The notes under the pieces: generated by a model
The model's input: the letters and a program-made list of their open reading frames with translations, nothing else
Database searches by the model: none
Told to the model about the DNA's origin: nothing
Assembly: GCA_001769535.1 (NCBI GenBank)
Contig: MEOH01000026.1
Location: 358,413 to 422,412, forward strand
Origin: Bacteroidetes bacterium GWF2_38_335
Lineage (GTDB): Bacteria > Bacteroidota > Bacteroidia > Bacteroidales > GWF2-38-335
Direction of reading: 5' to 3'
DNA: 64,000 nt
Part shown: positions 20,101 to 28,858 of the stretch, in pieces
How positions within the stretch are numbered: the stretch's first letter is position 1
How the letters are laid out: the number at the start of each line of letters is the position of its first letter
Position numbers and translations under genes: made by a program

Positions 20101-21381
20101 TCGGTTACAGAACCTGATCCGGTTATCATTACTGCCTCCGATGACATCCACCTTTGCTATGGTCAGGATACCATTTTACATGCGCATTATGTTATGGGAG
20201 GCAATCCCCCTGTGACTTTCCACTGGAGTGATTTCACCGTGAATGATACAATCTACATTGATCCTGTTACAACCTCCTCGTATTCGGTTTTTGCCCTGGA
20301 TGCCAACAATTGCCACTCCAACACCGAACACATGACTGTAACTGTTGATCCGCCTTTGTATCTGAGCATTTATTCAAATGTTGACACGGTTTGTCCGGGC
20401 GAACCAGTTTATATAAGCGGAGTAATAAATGGTGGTGGCGGTATGCCCTACAACGTATTTATGAATGACACTATTGAAGGTCATTTGCCCATGACCTACA
20501 TTGCCGACACATCAGGATATGTGACTATAACTGTATGGGATGCCTGTCATTTTAATTATCTTTCAGATTCGGTTTACGTTGAAAACTATGAATTGCCCAA
20601 TGCAGCTTTTGTTTCAGATACTAAATCCGGATGTCAGCCATTAACTGTTCAGTTTAATGCTTTGTATCCGCTAACCGGACAAACCTATTACTGGGATTTT
20701 GATGATGATGAAGTTGAAAATCTTTCATTGGATGACCATCCACAGCACATATTCAATTCAGATGATTTGTATGATGTTACACTGGTAATCTTGTCACCCG
20801 ATGGCTGTTATTCGACCTATGAAATTGAGGATATGATTACCGTATACCCAAAACCGATAGCAAGTTTCATTGCAGATCCTCCGGTTGTTTCACTGATAAA
20901 CCCTGTCATTACTTTCGAAAACAATTCAGTTGACAATATATTCAATTTCTGGGATTTTGGCGACGGAGGTGTTTCCGAAGAAATCAATCCAACCCATGAC
21001 TACCGCGAAGTGGATGACTATACTGTCGAACTCATTGTGGAAAGTCAGCACGGCTGCCTCGACACAGCATATCTTGAAATAAAAGTCTCGGGCGAATACA
21101 CATTCTATGCCCCCGAGGCCTTTACCCCCGATTTTAATTCAGCCAACGATTATTTCATCGTTAAGGGAACCGGAATTTCAGAAGAAGGATTCCAGATGCT
21201 GATTTACGACCGCTGGGGCGAAAAGATCTTTGAATCAGATGACATTGAAGTCGGTTGGAATGGTCAGGTCAAAAACAACGAAATTGCTCCCAACGGCGTA
21301 TATTCATGGATTGTATTTTACTATGATAATTTCGGCAACAAACATGAAGAAGCCGGCCATTTGACTTTGATCAGAAAGTAA
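17140..21381 (+). CDS. giant surface adhesin with SprB repeats, PKD domains and T9SS type B sorting domain
   Basis: 1413 residues with a signal peptide (residues 1-19). The first 540 residues are strand-rich with no recognised domain. Six SprB-type repeats follow (about residues 540-1000), each with a Cys at its start (VSCFGETDG, VNCFGGNDG, VLCYGGHDG) and a YSYxWSNG core ending in YxVTVTDxxxC. After about 150 Cys-containing residues come two PKD domains (YYWDFDDDE; FWDFGDGG). The last 90 residues are the gliding-motility-associated (type B) C-terminal domain: FTPDFNSANDYF, IYDRWGEKIFES, GWNGQVKNNEIAPNGVYSW. The type IX system exports such proteins and attaches them to the surface. Probable role: adhesion. 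Very sure on domains. Confidence 0.93.
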   Translation: MIRATLTFVIVLFFMASTAQVTVTHDIPWKSDTVGMWGPSSSVWSINQIDTLFDIEVGPYGDTYSFVYNFGLFDSVGVILDYGAYFNTMAVFEMTGWHSGSVYVNYPTKIEMDFPTPGTVSNGEWFSIESDYREHDTTIYPSDMDKWELFSTWPTAGVIRLYLNVDIEANLDVIYSDFSNPFDIEWDTLNVIEPVDIDLDTFDIFLIDVPNAEYLIPWVAYHTDAFGNTVIDSVYFLHDSLGWPIEFPDIFYELIGISGSIDIPYIQTTDWIEDEQRLYAWGNDEYLHLNLDIVKFIQCMCHYLSNIPSLVALEQVSQMIDYEEGDTSIFIMTDPLSGEDFTIDAMWDLIDAELLFTSTMNQTLSFVDNQEYSIFGFPIPPNHYPNVWNVLDFPVPVDYRVYDLTSTMIEEGSSDIITYGADYDVDIKYPCFDYPELPVTISHTIDPWLTNLVQDTIDVDFYLKVLEFSYSVGTPSNPIMSGSYLAFQDTFNLGSFAGPPLFGPPIFMPWEIEGYFPDTTFIPDYLIEPDYQPLTIEEIIVTDILCFGQSTGELEAVISGGIPPYEYAWSDGVDTVSTDQLATGLPAGTYYLTVTDGGECSVTGSASITDSSNPEIFLTVTGVDVLCHGENTGSATAIVSGGTPGYTYLWDPSGAITATATNLYTGWHYVTIADAIGCEKYDSIFIDEPATYVTTTISGTDISCFEGSDGTVSLTVSDGIPPYTFNWSNGSHAEDLTGLTAGIYSVTVFDANGCDTENEIELTQPDLLEANIDITDVSCFGETDGAADLTITGGTMPYSQIWSNGAVTEDISGLAGGNYSVTVTDDNSCIATAFIFVTQPDAPLTAVLAQTPVNCFGGNDGSIDLEASGGTPPYSYDWSNGASTQNILNLTAGNYQVTVTDDHNCTFTTSIEVTQPDAPLSVDMDVTNVLCYGGHDGAIDVTVNGGTPPYSYIWNNGHLIEDIDMLYAGTYFITVTDENGCHVYSAASVTEPDPVIITASDDIHLCYGQDTILHAHYVMGGNPPVTFHWSDFTVNDTIYIDPVTTSSYSVFALDANNCHSNTEHMTVTVDPPLYLSIYSNVDTVCPGEPVYISGVINGGGGMPYNVFMNDTIEGHLPMTYIADTSGYVTITVWDACHFNYLSDSVYVENYELPNAAFVSDTKSGCQPLTVQFNALYPLTGQTYYWDFDDDEVENLSLDDHPQHIFNSDDLYDVTLVILSPDGCYSTYEIEDMITVYPKPIASFIADPPVVSLINPVITFENNSVDNIFNFWDFGDGGVSEEINPTHDYREVDDYTVELIVESQHGCLDTAYLEIKVSGEYTFYAPEAFTPDFNSANDYFIVKGTGISEEGFQMLIYDRWGEKIFESDDIEVGWNGQVKNNEIAPNGVYSWIVFYYDNFGNKHEEAGHLTLIRK

Positions 21382-21530
21382 TCCATTTATATTATTATTA
21401 ATCGTTATTTACCGGAAAGAGGTGAAGAATGACCTGTAGCTTCAGGCCTAAAAACATCATTATACAACTGTAAACTAACACCATCTGAGACGTTGACTTT
21501 AATAAACTACGCTTTAAAAAGGGGAATATT

Positions 21531-21600
21531 GAACAAGGAACATCGATATTCGATTTTAGAAGTTTTAAGTTCATAAATCAAAAATCGGTGTTCCTTGTTC
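21531..21600. repeat. GAACAAGGAACACCGA inverted-repeat element, copy 2
   Basis: 70 bp, with ends GAACAAGGAACATCGA and TCGGTGTTCCTTGTTC. The interior AGAAGTTTTAAGTTCATAAA matches copy 1 at 9915-9985. Confidence 0.85.
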
Positions 21601-21783
21601 TTAAATCAAAAACATTTTTATGACCATGTCATTAATACATAACCACCTTCTAATAAGGTGGATTTTTAATCTTTATTAAATAACTCCGACCTTAACGTCG
21701 GGATTATTGTGACTGAGACATGGTGGCCTTTAAGCCTGTCAATAATTCTTTTCTGACTGTGTTGGTAAAAAAACTATAAAACA

Positions 21784-21815
21784 TTTGCATTTCATGTTAT
21801 ATATTTCTAACTTTG
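21784..21815 (+). promoter_or_regulatory. Bacteroidota-type promoter
   Basis: TTTG at 21784-21787, a 20-bp spacer, then TAACTTTG at 21808-21815, an exact match to the TTTG/TAnnTTTG consensus. The ATG of the next gene is 28 bp downstream of the -7 box. Confidence 0.7.
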
Positions 21816-21843
21816 TGTTAGATTTAATTAACAATTTCCTATT

Positions 21844-22242
21844 ATGAAAAAAGGTGCAATCACATTAATCGTAACCGGAATAGTTCTGCTTTCCTGCGGG
21901 TTATTGATCTATTCCGAAAGCAATAATTTAAGCAATGTGGATCTGGTTCAGTTTGGGGTAATTGCATTGGTTGTGGTATTCGCTGTGTACTTTGGAATGA
22001 AAAGGATAAACAGTTCGCGCAGAGGTGAGCCGGTCGAGGATGAAATGTCAAAAAAAATGGTACAGAAAACTGCCGCCCTCTCCTATTACATTTCACTTTA
22101 CATCTGGGTTGCCATGATTTTTATCAAGGACAGGGTTGAAATGGACACAGAGGAATTGCTTGGAACCGGAATCATTGGTATGGCAATAACTTTTGCGCTG
22201 TGCTGGGTATTTTTTAATTTCAGGGGTATTCGCAATGAATAA
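21844..22242 (+). CDS. small membrane protein paired with an XRE regulator
   Basis: 132 residues with four hydrophobic helices (about residues 5-22, 36-52, 79-94, 104-124) and a cytoplasmic loop with [14 protein letters not shown]. The arrangement resembles DUF2178-like proteins that travel with a short XRE-family regulator; this family name is tentative. The stop overlaps the start of the regulator gene by 8 bp, which indicates translational coupling. Confidence 0.7.
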   Translation: MKKGAITLIVTGIVLLSCGLLIYSESNNLSNVDLVQFGVIALVVVFAVYFGMKRINSSRRGEPVEDEMSKKMVQKTAALSYYISLYIWVAMIFIKDRVEMDTEELLGTGIIGMAITFALCWVFFNFRGIRNE

Positions 22243-22435
22243 CATAATTAAGGAACTGCGTGCCCGCCACAACCTTACTCAGGACGATCTTGCCCGCAAA
22301 GTCAATGTGCGCAGGGAAACCATTGTATTTCTTGAAAAAAACAAATACAACCCTTCGCTGAAACTGGCTCATGATATTGCCAGGGTTTTTGGGGTGGCTA
22401 TTGAGGAGGTGTTTTTGTTTGAGGAAATTGACTAA
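22235..22435 (+). CDS. XRE-family helix-turn-helix transcriptional regulator
   Basis: The start at 22235 overlaps the preceding gene by 8 bp and gives a 66-residue protein that is essentially one HTH domain: [54 protein letters not shown]. This is the compact YozG-like class. It probably controls its own operon and possibly membrane functions. Earlier in-frame starts would overlap the membrane gene by about 50 bp and add no recognisable sequence. Confidence 0.9.
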   Translation: MNNIIKELRARHNLTQDDLARKVNVRRETIVFLEKNKYNPSLKLAHDIARVFGVAIEEVFLFEEID

Positions 22436-22464
22436 TTCTTTTGCCCTGCGTAATTATTAATATC

Positions 22465-22532
22465 GAACAAGGAACACCGATTTAAGAATTAGGAAGTTAA
22501 CTTCTAAAATCATAAATCGATGTTCCTTGTTC
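22465..22532. repeat. GAACAAGGAACACCGA inverted-repeat element, copy 3
   Basis: 68 bp, with ends GAACAAGGAACACCGA and TCGATGTTCCTTGTTC and interior GGAAGTTAACTTCTAAAATCATAAA (first 20 bases conserved in type, not identical). It lies between convergent genes (XRE regulator and YgiQ), where it can also act as a hairpin terminator. Confidence 0.85.
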
Positions 22533-22603
22533 TTAAATCATATTTATTCATAAAGCAAGGTATCTTAATGAATAACATCAAAGAGGGGAGAATTAAACAT
22601 TCA

Positions 22604-24379
22604 TTACAACTGCCGCAACAAATCATCACGCCGCAAAGCCCTGAGCTCACGTCTTATGGCATCCTTGTTTTCGGGTTTGTACCAGAAAAAATATTTTCGC
22701 TGACCGGTTTTTTCCAAAGATGTGCGGGGTACCTTTACCGGCTGCAGATTGTAGGGATCAAGCCCGGTGTAATACATAACTGTGGCCAAAGTCATGGGTG
22801 TCGGCGTAAAATCCTGAACCTGTTCAAGCTGTATATCTAACCCCTTCGTTTTTATTGCCAGTTCGGCCATATCAATAATTTCACTTCCCGGATGACTGCT
22901 GATAAAATAGGGCATGATCTGTTGTTTCAGTCCCTCTGTTTTATTAATGTTATCAAATACTTTTTTTAGCTCATAAAAATATTCAAATGAAGGCTTGCGC
23001 ATAATCCTCAAAACCTTATCCTGCGTGTGTTCCGGAGCAACTTTCAATCTTCCGGAAACATGATTTTTAATGAGTTTCTTCAAATAGGCCGCATTGTTGG
23101 TTTTCAATGGCAGGTCGTACCTGACTCCGCTTGTCACAAATGCTTTTTTAATGTTTGGTTGTGAACTGATTTTATCGTAAAGCGCCGTCAGTTTTGAATG
23201 GTCGCTGTTTAGGTTCGGACAGATTTCCGGATAAATACACGAAGGTCTTTTACATTTTTCACATATCTCAATGTCCCTTCCCTCCATTTTGTACATATTG
23301 GCCGATGGTCCGCCCACATCCGAAATATATCCGCTGAAATCGTGCATCTCAGCTATTTTTCGGACTTCCTTCAGGATGGATTTTTCAGACCTGCTGGAGA
23401 CAAACTTTCCCTGGTGTGCCGAAATGGTGCAAAAACCACATCCGCCAAAGCAACCACGATGAATATTTACCGAATGGCGGATCATTTCATAGGCTGGAAT
23501 CCTGTCTTTGGAATTGTATTTAAAATGCGGAATCCTTGTGTAGGGCAGATCATAGATGCTGTCCATTTCCTGCTCGGTCATCACCGGAAACGGAGGGTAA
23601 ACAATTACTGTTTTATCGCCCGACTGCTGAATTATTGTGCGGGCATTCATTTTATTCGATTCTGTCTCAACAACTGCAAAATTCTGTGCATAAGACTTTT
23701 TATCCTTCAGGCATGCTTCGTGTGAATTCAGACGAATGGCATCTTCCGGACCATCAGATCTGACAACGGCAGTCTGGCTGACATTAATTTCACGCACCCT
23801 CATTCCCGAGGCAAGTTTTTCGGCAATCTCAACCACCGGACGCTCACCCATTCCGTAAACAAGAATATCTGCCTTGCTGTCGAGCAGAATTGATGGTTTT
23901 ACCGAATCAGACCAGTAATCATAATGAGAATATCTTCTTAGTGAAGCCTCTATCCCTCCGATCACCAAAGGGACTTCGGGAAAAAGTTTTTTCAGGATGC
24001 GGCTGTATGTTACCACTGCGTTGTCGGGGCGCATGCCTGCCCTGGCACCCGGCGTATAAGCATCATTCGATCGCAGGCGTTTGTTGGCAGTATAGTGATT
24101 GACCATGCTGTCCATGCAACCCGATGAAACCCCAAAAAACAAACGGGGCTTTCCAAGTTTTTTAAAATCGCGGAGATCATCGCGCCAGTTGGGCTGAGGA
24201 ACAAGTGCAACCTTATATCCTTTGCTTTCAAGAACCCGGCCTATTACTGAAGTACCAAATGATGGATGGTCAACATACGCGTCGCCGGTAAACAGAATAA
24301 CATCGGCCTGCTCCCAGCCCAGCTGTTCAATTTCCTTTTTCGTTCCAGGCAAAAACCTGTGTATGCGCTTGTTTTCCAT
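22604..24379 (-). CDS. YgiQ-family radical SAM protein
   Basis: 591 residues. The N-terminal B12-binding-like part (WEQADVILFTGDAYVDHPSFG) is followed by a radical SAM core with the Cx3Cx2C motif in RGCFGGCGFCTISAHQG. A further Cys cluster (CEKCKRPSC ... CPN) follows. The overall sequence matches the YgiQ (UPF0313) family, whose reaction is unknown. It lies 37 bp after the stop of the AddB-like gene on the same strand. A -7 box (TATCTTTG, minus strand, 24384-24391) sits only 4 bp upstream of the ATG, hinting at a leaderless transcript. Confidence 0.92.
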   Translation of the reverse strand: MENKRIHRFLPGTKKEIEQLGWEQADVILFTGDAYVDHPSFGTSVIGRVLESKGYKVALVPQPNWRDDLRDFKKLGKPRLFFGVSSGCMDSMVNHYTANKRLRSNDAYTPGARAGMRPDNAVVTYSRILKKLFPEVPLVIGGIEASLRRYSHYDYWSDSVKPSILLDSKADILVYGMGERPVVEIAEKLASGMRVREINVSQTAVVRSDGPEDAIRLNSHEACLKDKKSYAQNFAVVETESNKMNARTIIQQSGDKTVIVYPPFPVMTEQEMDSIYDLPYTRIPHFKYNSKDRIPAYEMIRHSVNIHRGCFGGCGFCTISAHQGKFVSSRSEKSILKEVRKIAEMHDFSGYISDVGGPSANMYKMEGRDIEICEKCKRPSCIYPEICPNLNSDHSKLTALYDKISSQPNIKKAFVTSGVRYDLPLKTNNAAYLKKLIKNHVSGRLKVAPEHTQDKVLRIMRKPSFEYFYELKKVFDNINKTEGLKQQIMPYFISSHPGSEIIDMAELAIKTKGLDIQLEQVQDFTPTPMTLATVMYYTGLDPYNLQPVKVPRTSLEKTGQRKYFFWYKPENKDAIRRELRALRRDDLLRQL

Positions 24380-24383
24380 TATG

Positions 24384-24391
24384 CAAAGATA
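24384..24391 (-). promoter_or_regulatory. -7 box close to the ygiQ-like start
   Basis: CAAAGATA on the plus strand is TATCTTTG on the minus strand, matching TAnnTTTG. No good -33 TTTG was found at 19-21 bp, and the box is 4 bp from the ATG, so confidence is limited. Confidence 0.35.
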
Positions 24392-24415
24392 AAAAAATGA
24401 GCCGTAATGCCATAA

Positions 24416-27268
24416 TCAGAAACAAATTCCGGAGTAAGGGCATTTTTCGCATTTCTCGATTATTTCTGTCTGCGAAAAATCTATACCCCGGTCAAAAATA
24501 TTTTTCAGTGTATTGCATACTGCATTGCGAAAGTCATTGCGGTACTCATTGTAATTGCCGACCGGAATATAAGTGCCTTTTTTTGGAGAATATTTCAATC
24601 CGGGCTCAAACTTATCCGAATACACCGTTTTAATTTTGAATACCTGGGGAAGAATAACATCCGTACAACTGGTGGCGCTGATGAAATTCTCGCAGTAAAG
24701 GAACGTCTGTAAAACCGCTCCCGGCCTCTTTTTAACAGAGGAATCAAACATTTCGTCAATCGATTTGAAACTGTTTGAATCACCTCCGGTTTTATAGTCA
24801 ATTATTCGAACTATCCCTTCCCTGCTGTCAATTCTGTCGGTTTTACCATAGAGATTGGGGGTTATTTTTTCGCCATTTACCTCAATTTCAAATTTTCCAC
24901 GGTATTTCTCCTCCAGCGATACCAGATCAAACGGCGCATGATTCAGGTCAATGCGGAGCATTCCTTTGATATACTTTTTCAGAACATTGAATATCAGCTT
25001 ATTTCTTCCCTCGATCTCAAATTCACCTTTCTCATCAGGCTTTTTCAGCATGATGTTTTTAAAAGACTTTTTCAGGACTGCATCCAGCATCTTGTCCTCG
25101 AGCAATATTTTTTCCAGATCAACTGCGTTTACGGTTTTTCCGATAAAAGGAGTGTACAATATCTGCATGGCTTCATGAAAGATATTGCCAAAAACAGCTC
25201 CGTCTATTTCTTCCGTAACCTCATCAGGTTCATATATTTCGGCAATCTGTCTGAAATAGAACTTCAGACTGCAGTCAATATAACTGTTCAGCGCCGAGGG
25301 CGAAATGTATTTTCCCGAACCCTGGCGGGCAAACTCCATAAGTTTGTTAAAGACATCACCTGTTTTTTTGATGGTGACTGGCTTTTTTCTTCCACTCAAC
25401 AGGTTGTACACCACTTTTTTCTCAGCGATGGGCAAATCCGTTTCATATTTGAGCTGATACAGGTAGCGGCTCATCTCGCCTGTTTGTTTGCTGTCGCGGC
25501 TTGTATTATAAATAAGATGAATATTCTGAGCCCGTTGAACAGCCCGGTAAAAATAATAGGCATAAATGGCATCCATTTCTTCGATGGTGGGCATTCCGAA
25601 TCCTTTTCTCAGGTTATACGGGATAAATGAGCTGGCGCTGCCCGAGACAGGCATAACACCCTCATTCATTGAAACCATGATGATGCGGTCGAAATCAAGC
25701 AAACGGGTTTCAAGAATCCCCATAATTTGCAGACCTTTCAGAGGTTCGCCGGTGAACGGGACTTTAATTCCCGAAATAATTTTACGTACCCATTGGTAAT
25801 ACAGACTGATATCGTCAAAAGCAATATTATTCTCAACAATCAGGTCATTCAGCCGGTTTAGTCCGGTGTAGATCCTGAAAATAAATTCCTTTTCAATGAG
25901 TACGCCCGCATTGTCGGTACCCATGTCAGTATGAATAAACTGTAACAATTCCAGAAGGTAAGAAGAAAAATCAGCAGGGTTTTCAGTTTTCCTGAAGATC
26001 ATTTTCAGCAGGTCATCGCGGTGCAAATCAGTATCAGTAAGTCCTATGCGGTTAAACCGGATGATGTCATCAGAAATTTCCTTGTATAACTCCGGATTGT
26101 GGCTGATCACATACTGGTGGTTTAAAATGCCCGTCACGTCACGGTAATAATATTCCTTGTTTTTTCCCGCATTTTTCTGGAGTTTCAGAAGCATATCGAG
26201 CAATCCTTTTACCGGAGTATAATCGGCGGGATAGCCCATTGTAATATTGAAATCACTGATATTTTCGGGTATCACCCCGATTAGTGATGGCAACAGATTT
26301 TCGTTGCACAATACCACAGCAGTGGATTCTTTACTGACCTTCTGTTCATTTTTCAGAATGTCATGCACCACATTAATCTGGATGGTATCATTGGGAGCCG
26401 AGATGAATTCAATATTCTTTTTTCCAATTACAAATCCCGATTCCTTAACAAAAACCTCTTTTTCGGGCAAAAATTTGAGATTTTTTCTGAGAAAATAGCC
26501 AGCTTCATGATCAGGATCGTCCATATAATACGGGTCATAATCCCAGTAGAGATCAACTATTTGTCTTTTATTCAATTCCTCAAACAGAATTTCCTCACAG
26601 CGGTTTAAGGCATTAAATCCGGCAACAATATACCTGCTGAAATCAAAAGAAAGTGTCTCGTTTCGCTGAATTTTTTCAGCCACATCGCGGTAAATCATTC
26701 CTTCGTATGCCCAACCCTTTTTAGTAAGTACTGATTTAAAACCCGAATAAATATCAGATAAAACTTCCCAAATACCAATAAAACTCGTTTTATGAGCAGA
26801 TTCCCTTTCGGGGTTGAAGCCCGTCCAAAATCGTTTGATAAGATCAATCTGCTCATCAGTAAGATATGAAAATTGGTCTTCGATGCTTTTGACAGATTTC
26901 AGGTTCATAAAAAGATCTGCAGCATTCACGAGATGTTTGTCAATATCATTAAAATCGCGCAGCAGCATCTCGCCCCAGAAGTAGAAATTATCAAAACTTT
27001 CCTGTGAGTTGGTTTTCTCTTTGTACACCTTGAACAATTCATACACAAGAGCGAGATCGTCGGCGTTTTTCAAAACAGAAAGTTCCCTCATCAGGTTGTC
27101 AATGGAAATGCATGAAGGAGCCCAAACCGGTTTGTCAATAAATCCGGTGAGGTGCTTATTAAAAAACAATCCGGCGCGGCGATTGGGAAAAACCAGACAA
27201 ACCTCTGAAAGACTTGATTTGTAGTCATTGTAAACTTTTTCTGCCAACCGGTATAGGAAATGTTCCAT
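24416..27268 (-). CDS. AddB-like PD-(D/E)XK exonuclease subunit
   Basis: 950 residues. The N-terminal two thirds has the pattern of an inactive helicase-like AddB/RecB domain. The last 290 residues are a PD-(D/E)XK nuclease: ISPSALNSYIDCSLKFYFRQ, FGNIFHEAMQ, and the core IIDYKTGGDS. The four Cys that bind an Fe-S cluster in AddB are present: one in DCSLKF, three in CEKCPYSGICF at the end. These proteins act with a UvrD/AddA helicase in double-strand break repair. No addA-like gene is seen in this window. The start ATG at 27268 leads directly into a well-formed N-terminus (MEHFLYRLAEKVYNDYKSS). Confidence 0.88.
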   Translation of the reverse strand: MEHFLYRLAEKVYNDYKSSLSEVCLVFPNRRAGLFFNKHLTGFIDKPVWAPSCISIDNLMRELSVLKNADDLALVYELFKVYKEKTNSQESFDNFYFWGEMLLRDFNDIDKHLVNAADLFMNLKSVKSIEDQFSYLTDEQIDLIKRFWTGFNPERESAHKTSFIGIWEVLSDIYSGFKSVLTKKGWAYEGMIYRDVAEKIQRNETLSFDFSRYIVAGFNALNRCEEILFEELNKRQIVDLYWDYDPYYMDDPDHEAGYFLRKNLKFLPEKEVFVKESGFVIGKKNIEFISAPNDTIQINVVHDILKNEQKVSKESTAVVLCNENLLPSLIGVIPENISDFNITMGYPADYTPVKGLLDMLLKLQKNAGKNKEYYYRDVTGILNHQYVISHNPELYKEISDDIIRFNRIGLTDTDLHRDDLLKMIFRKTENPADFSSYLLELLQFIHTDMGTDNAGVLIEKEFIFRIYTGLNRLNDLIVENNIAFDDISLYYQWVRKIISGIKVPFTGEPLKGLQIMGILETRLLDFDRIIMVSMNEGVMPVSGSASSFIPYNLRKGFGMPTIEEMDAIYAYYFYRAVQRAQNIHLIYNTSRDSKQTGEMSRYLYQLKYETDLPIAEKKVVYNLLSGRKKPVTIKKTGDVFNKLMEFARQGSGKYISPSALNSYIDCSLKFYFRQIAEIYEPDEVTEEIDGAVFGNIFHEAMQILYTPFIGKTVNAVDLEKILLEDKMLDAVLKKSFKNIMLKKPDEKGEFEIEGRNKLIFNVLKKYIKGMLRIDLNHAPFDLVSLEEKYRGKFEIEVNGEKITPNLYGKTDRIDSREGIVRIIDYKTGGDSNSFKSIDEMFDSSVKKRPGAVLQTFLYCENFISATSCTDVILPQVFKIKTVYSDKFEPGLKYSPKKGTYIPVGNYNEYRNDFRNAVCNTLKNIFDRGIDFSQTEIIEKCEKCPYSGICF

Positions 27269-27412
27269 TGCTGTGATGTTTCTGTAAAAATACTAATTTT
27301 TGGCAAACAGCCTAAATGGTTTTTAAAATCAAAACCCATTAATATGTAATTTTCATAGCAGATTGATTGAACTTTTATGTATTTTTAGTAGTTGTAACTC
27401 AAAACGATTGAT

Positions 27413-28303
27413 TTGAAAATATTAATAACAGGCGGAAGAGGTTTTATCGGCAGGATGCTGATTGAAAAACTCAAGGAAAAAGGACACAATGTTGCAACCC
27501 TAAGCAGGTCACAAACAGATATACAGTCCAATATTTTTTCATACGATTCGGATGAAATACTAAAATTCATTGGTGAAGAAGCGTATGCAATAATAAATTT
27601 GGCCGGGGAAAATATTTCATCAAAAAAATGGTCTGTAAAGCAAAAAAAAGTCATTCTTGACAGTCGGCTCAATGCCACAAAACTATGCAAAAAAATCATT
27701 GACAAATCGGGTCGCCCGCCGGAACTATTCATACAGGGCTCTGCCATAGGTTACTACGGATTTGATTCAAAAGGATTTAAAAATGAAAAATCCTCTGCCG
27801 GCACAGGTTTTCTTGCTGAGGTCACCCAAAAGACCGAGAAATATGCAGCAGAGTCAGTAAATACATCACGAATGATTTTTCTGCGCACAGGTGTGGTTTT
27901 GAGCAAAAACGGCGGAGCACTGAAAAAATTATTGCTCCCTTTCAGATTTTTCGCCGGAGGAAAAATCGGAACCGGTCAACAGTGGTTTTCCTGGATTCAC
28001 CATGAAGATTATATCAATGCCATTATTTTTCTTATTGAGAATAAATCCTCATCGGGGATATACAACCTTACTGCCCCACGTGCTGTAACGCAAGGGATGC
28101 TTGCCAAATCAGTTGGCAGGATTTTGCACCGGCCGGCAATATTTCCGGTGCCGGGATTCGTATTGAAACTGATTTTCGGACTAATGGCCAAAGAAGTTTT
28201 ACTGGGCGGACAGCGCGTTATACCTGAAAGACTGATCGATGAGGGATTCGACTTCAGGTTTCCTGAAATTGATGAGGCATTGAAAAATATCTTAAATAAA
28301 TAG
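27413..28303 (+). CDS. TIGR01777-family NAD-dependent epimerase/dehydratase
   Basis: 296 residues, starting with TTG (27413); the N-terminus MKILITGGRGFIGRML carries the Rossmann GxGGFxG-type motif right at the start, so no earlier start is needed. GSAIGYYG, LRTGVVLSKNGGALKKLLLPF, and the GGKIGTGQQWFSWIHHEDYINAI block are hallmark for the SulA/YfcH-like family. The C-terminal domain (DUF1731, PAIFPVPGFVLKLIFG ... EVLLGGQRVIPERL) is complete. The substrate is unknown. Divergent from the AddB-like gene. Confidence 0.92.
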   Translation: MKILITGGRGFIGRMLIEKLKEKGHNVATLSRSQTDIQSNIFSYDSDEILKFIGEEAYAIINLAGENISSKKWSVKQKKVILDSRLNATKLCKKIIDKSGRPPELFIQGSAIGYYGFDSKGFKNEKSSAGTGFLAEVTQKTEKYAAESVNTSRMIFLRTGVVLSKNGGALKKLLLPFRFFAGGKIGTGQQWFSWIHHEDYINAIIFLIENKSSSGIYNLTAPRAVTQGMLAKSVGRILHRPAIFPVPGFVLKLIFGLMAKEVLLGGQRVIPERLIDEGFDFRFPEIDEALKNILNK

Positions 28304-28306
28304 CAA

Positions 28307-28858
28307 TCAATTGGCGGGTTTAAATGACTTGAAAAAATCATCTCCCTTTACCAGAGAATCTTTGTTTTCATTCATATAAACAAGTTGATACAACCGATTG
28401 CTGATGAAAATCACTCCGGCCTTAATGCTGACATTGTCCGCTTCGGCATTGACAAGCGTACCTTTTAATGAATCAACCAAATACTCTTCCCTGCCCTTTT
28501 CTGTTGCTTTTGTCTCAAATAAAATATTTGCAATAACACCGTCAATAATTTCCTGTGGGTTTCCCAGTTCCAGCATCACCTCCGGGTAATCAGAATAAAT
28601 CAGATGGTATTTTTCAGTCTGGTTATCCAATGTATAATACAGCACCTGTCTCTGCCCGAATTCAGAGTCTGTAGTGATTGCATTGACAACAGGTTTGGAT
28701 GGAAAGACTACTGAAAAACCATTCTCGTTAACTTCATACGGACTGGCAGTTTTGCTTTCCTGATTTGGTTTTTCGTTGGTATTGTTTCGCTGTTTACTTT
28801 CAGAACAGGAATACATCATGCAAATAACCAATAACATAGAATAAATAAAGTTTTTCAT
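28307..28858 (-). CDS. lipoprotein of unknown function
   Basis: The start at 28858 gives a signal peptide and lipobox (ICMMYSCSES), unlike the longer frame to 28957. 183 residues: a Lys/Asn/Glu-rich linker, then a compact domain (FSVVFPSKPVVN ... VYMNENKDSLVKGDDFFKSF) that recalls small secreted domains with the FPxKP pattern. No family name is sure. Convergent with the epimerase gene, stops 3 bp apart. Confidence 0.65.
   Translation of the reverse strand: MKNFIYSMLLVICMMYSCSESKQRNNTNEKPNQESKTASPYEVNENGFSVVFPSKPVVNAITTDSEFGQRQVLYYTLDNQTEKYHLIYSDYPEVMLELGNPQEIIDGVIANILFETKATEKGREEYLVDSLKGTLVNAEADNVSIKAGVIFISNRLYQLVYMNENKDSLVKGDDFFKSFKPAN

Larger units (their letters stand above)
21382..21843. 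other. intergenic region with inverted repeat copy 2 and a promoter
   Basis: No gene. It contains the 70-bp GAACAAGGAACA element (21531-21600) and then a weak fragment related to the composite hairpin family, CTCCGACCTTAACGTCGGG (about 21687-21705). The promoter of the next gene (21784-21815) closes it. Confidence 0.6.
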
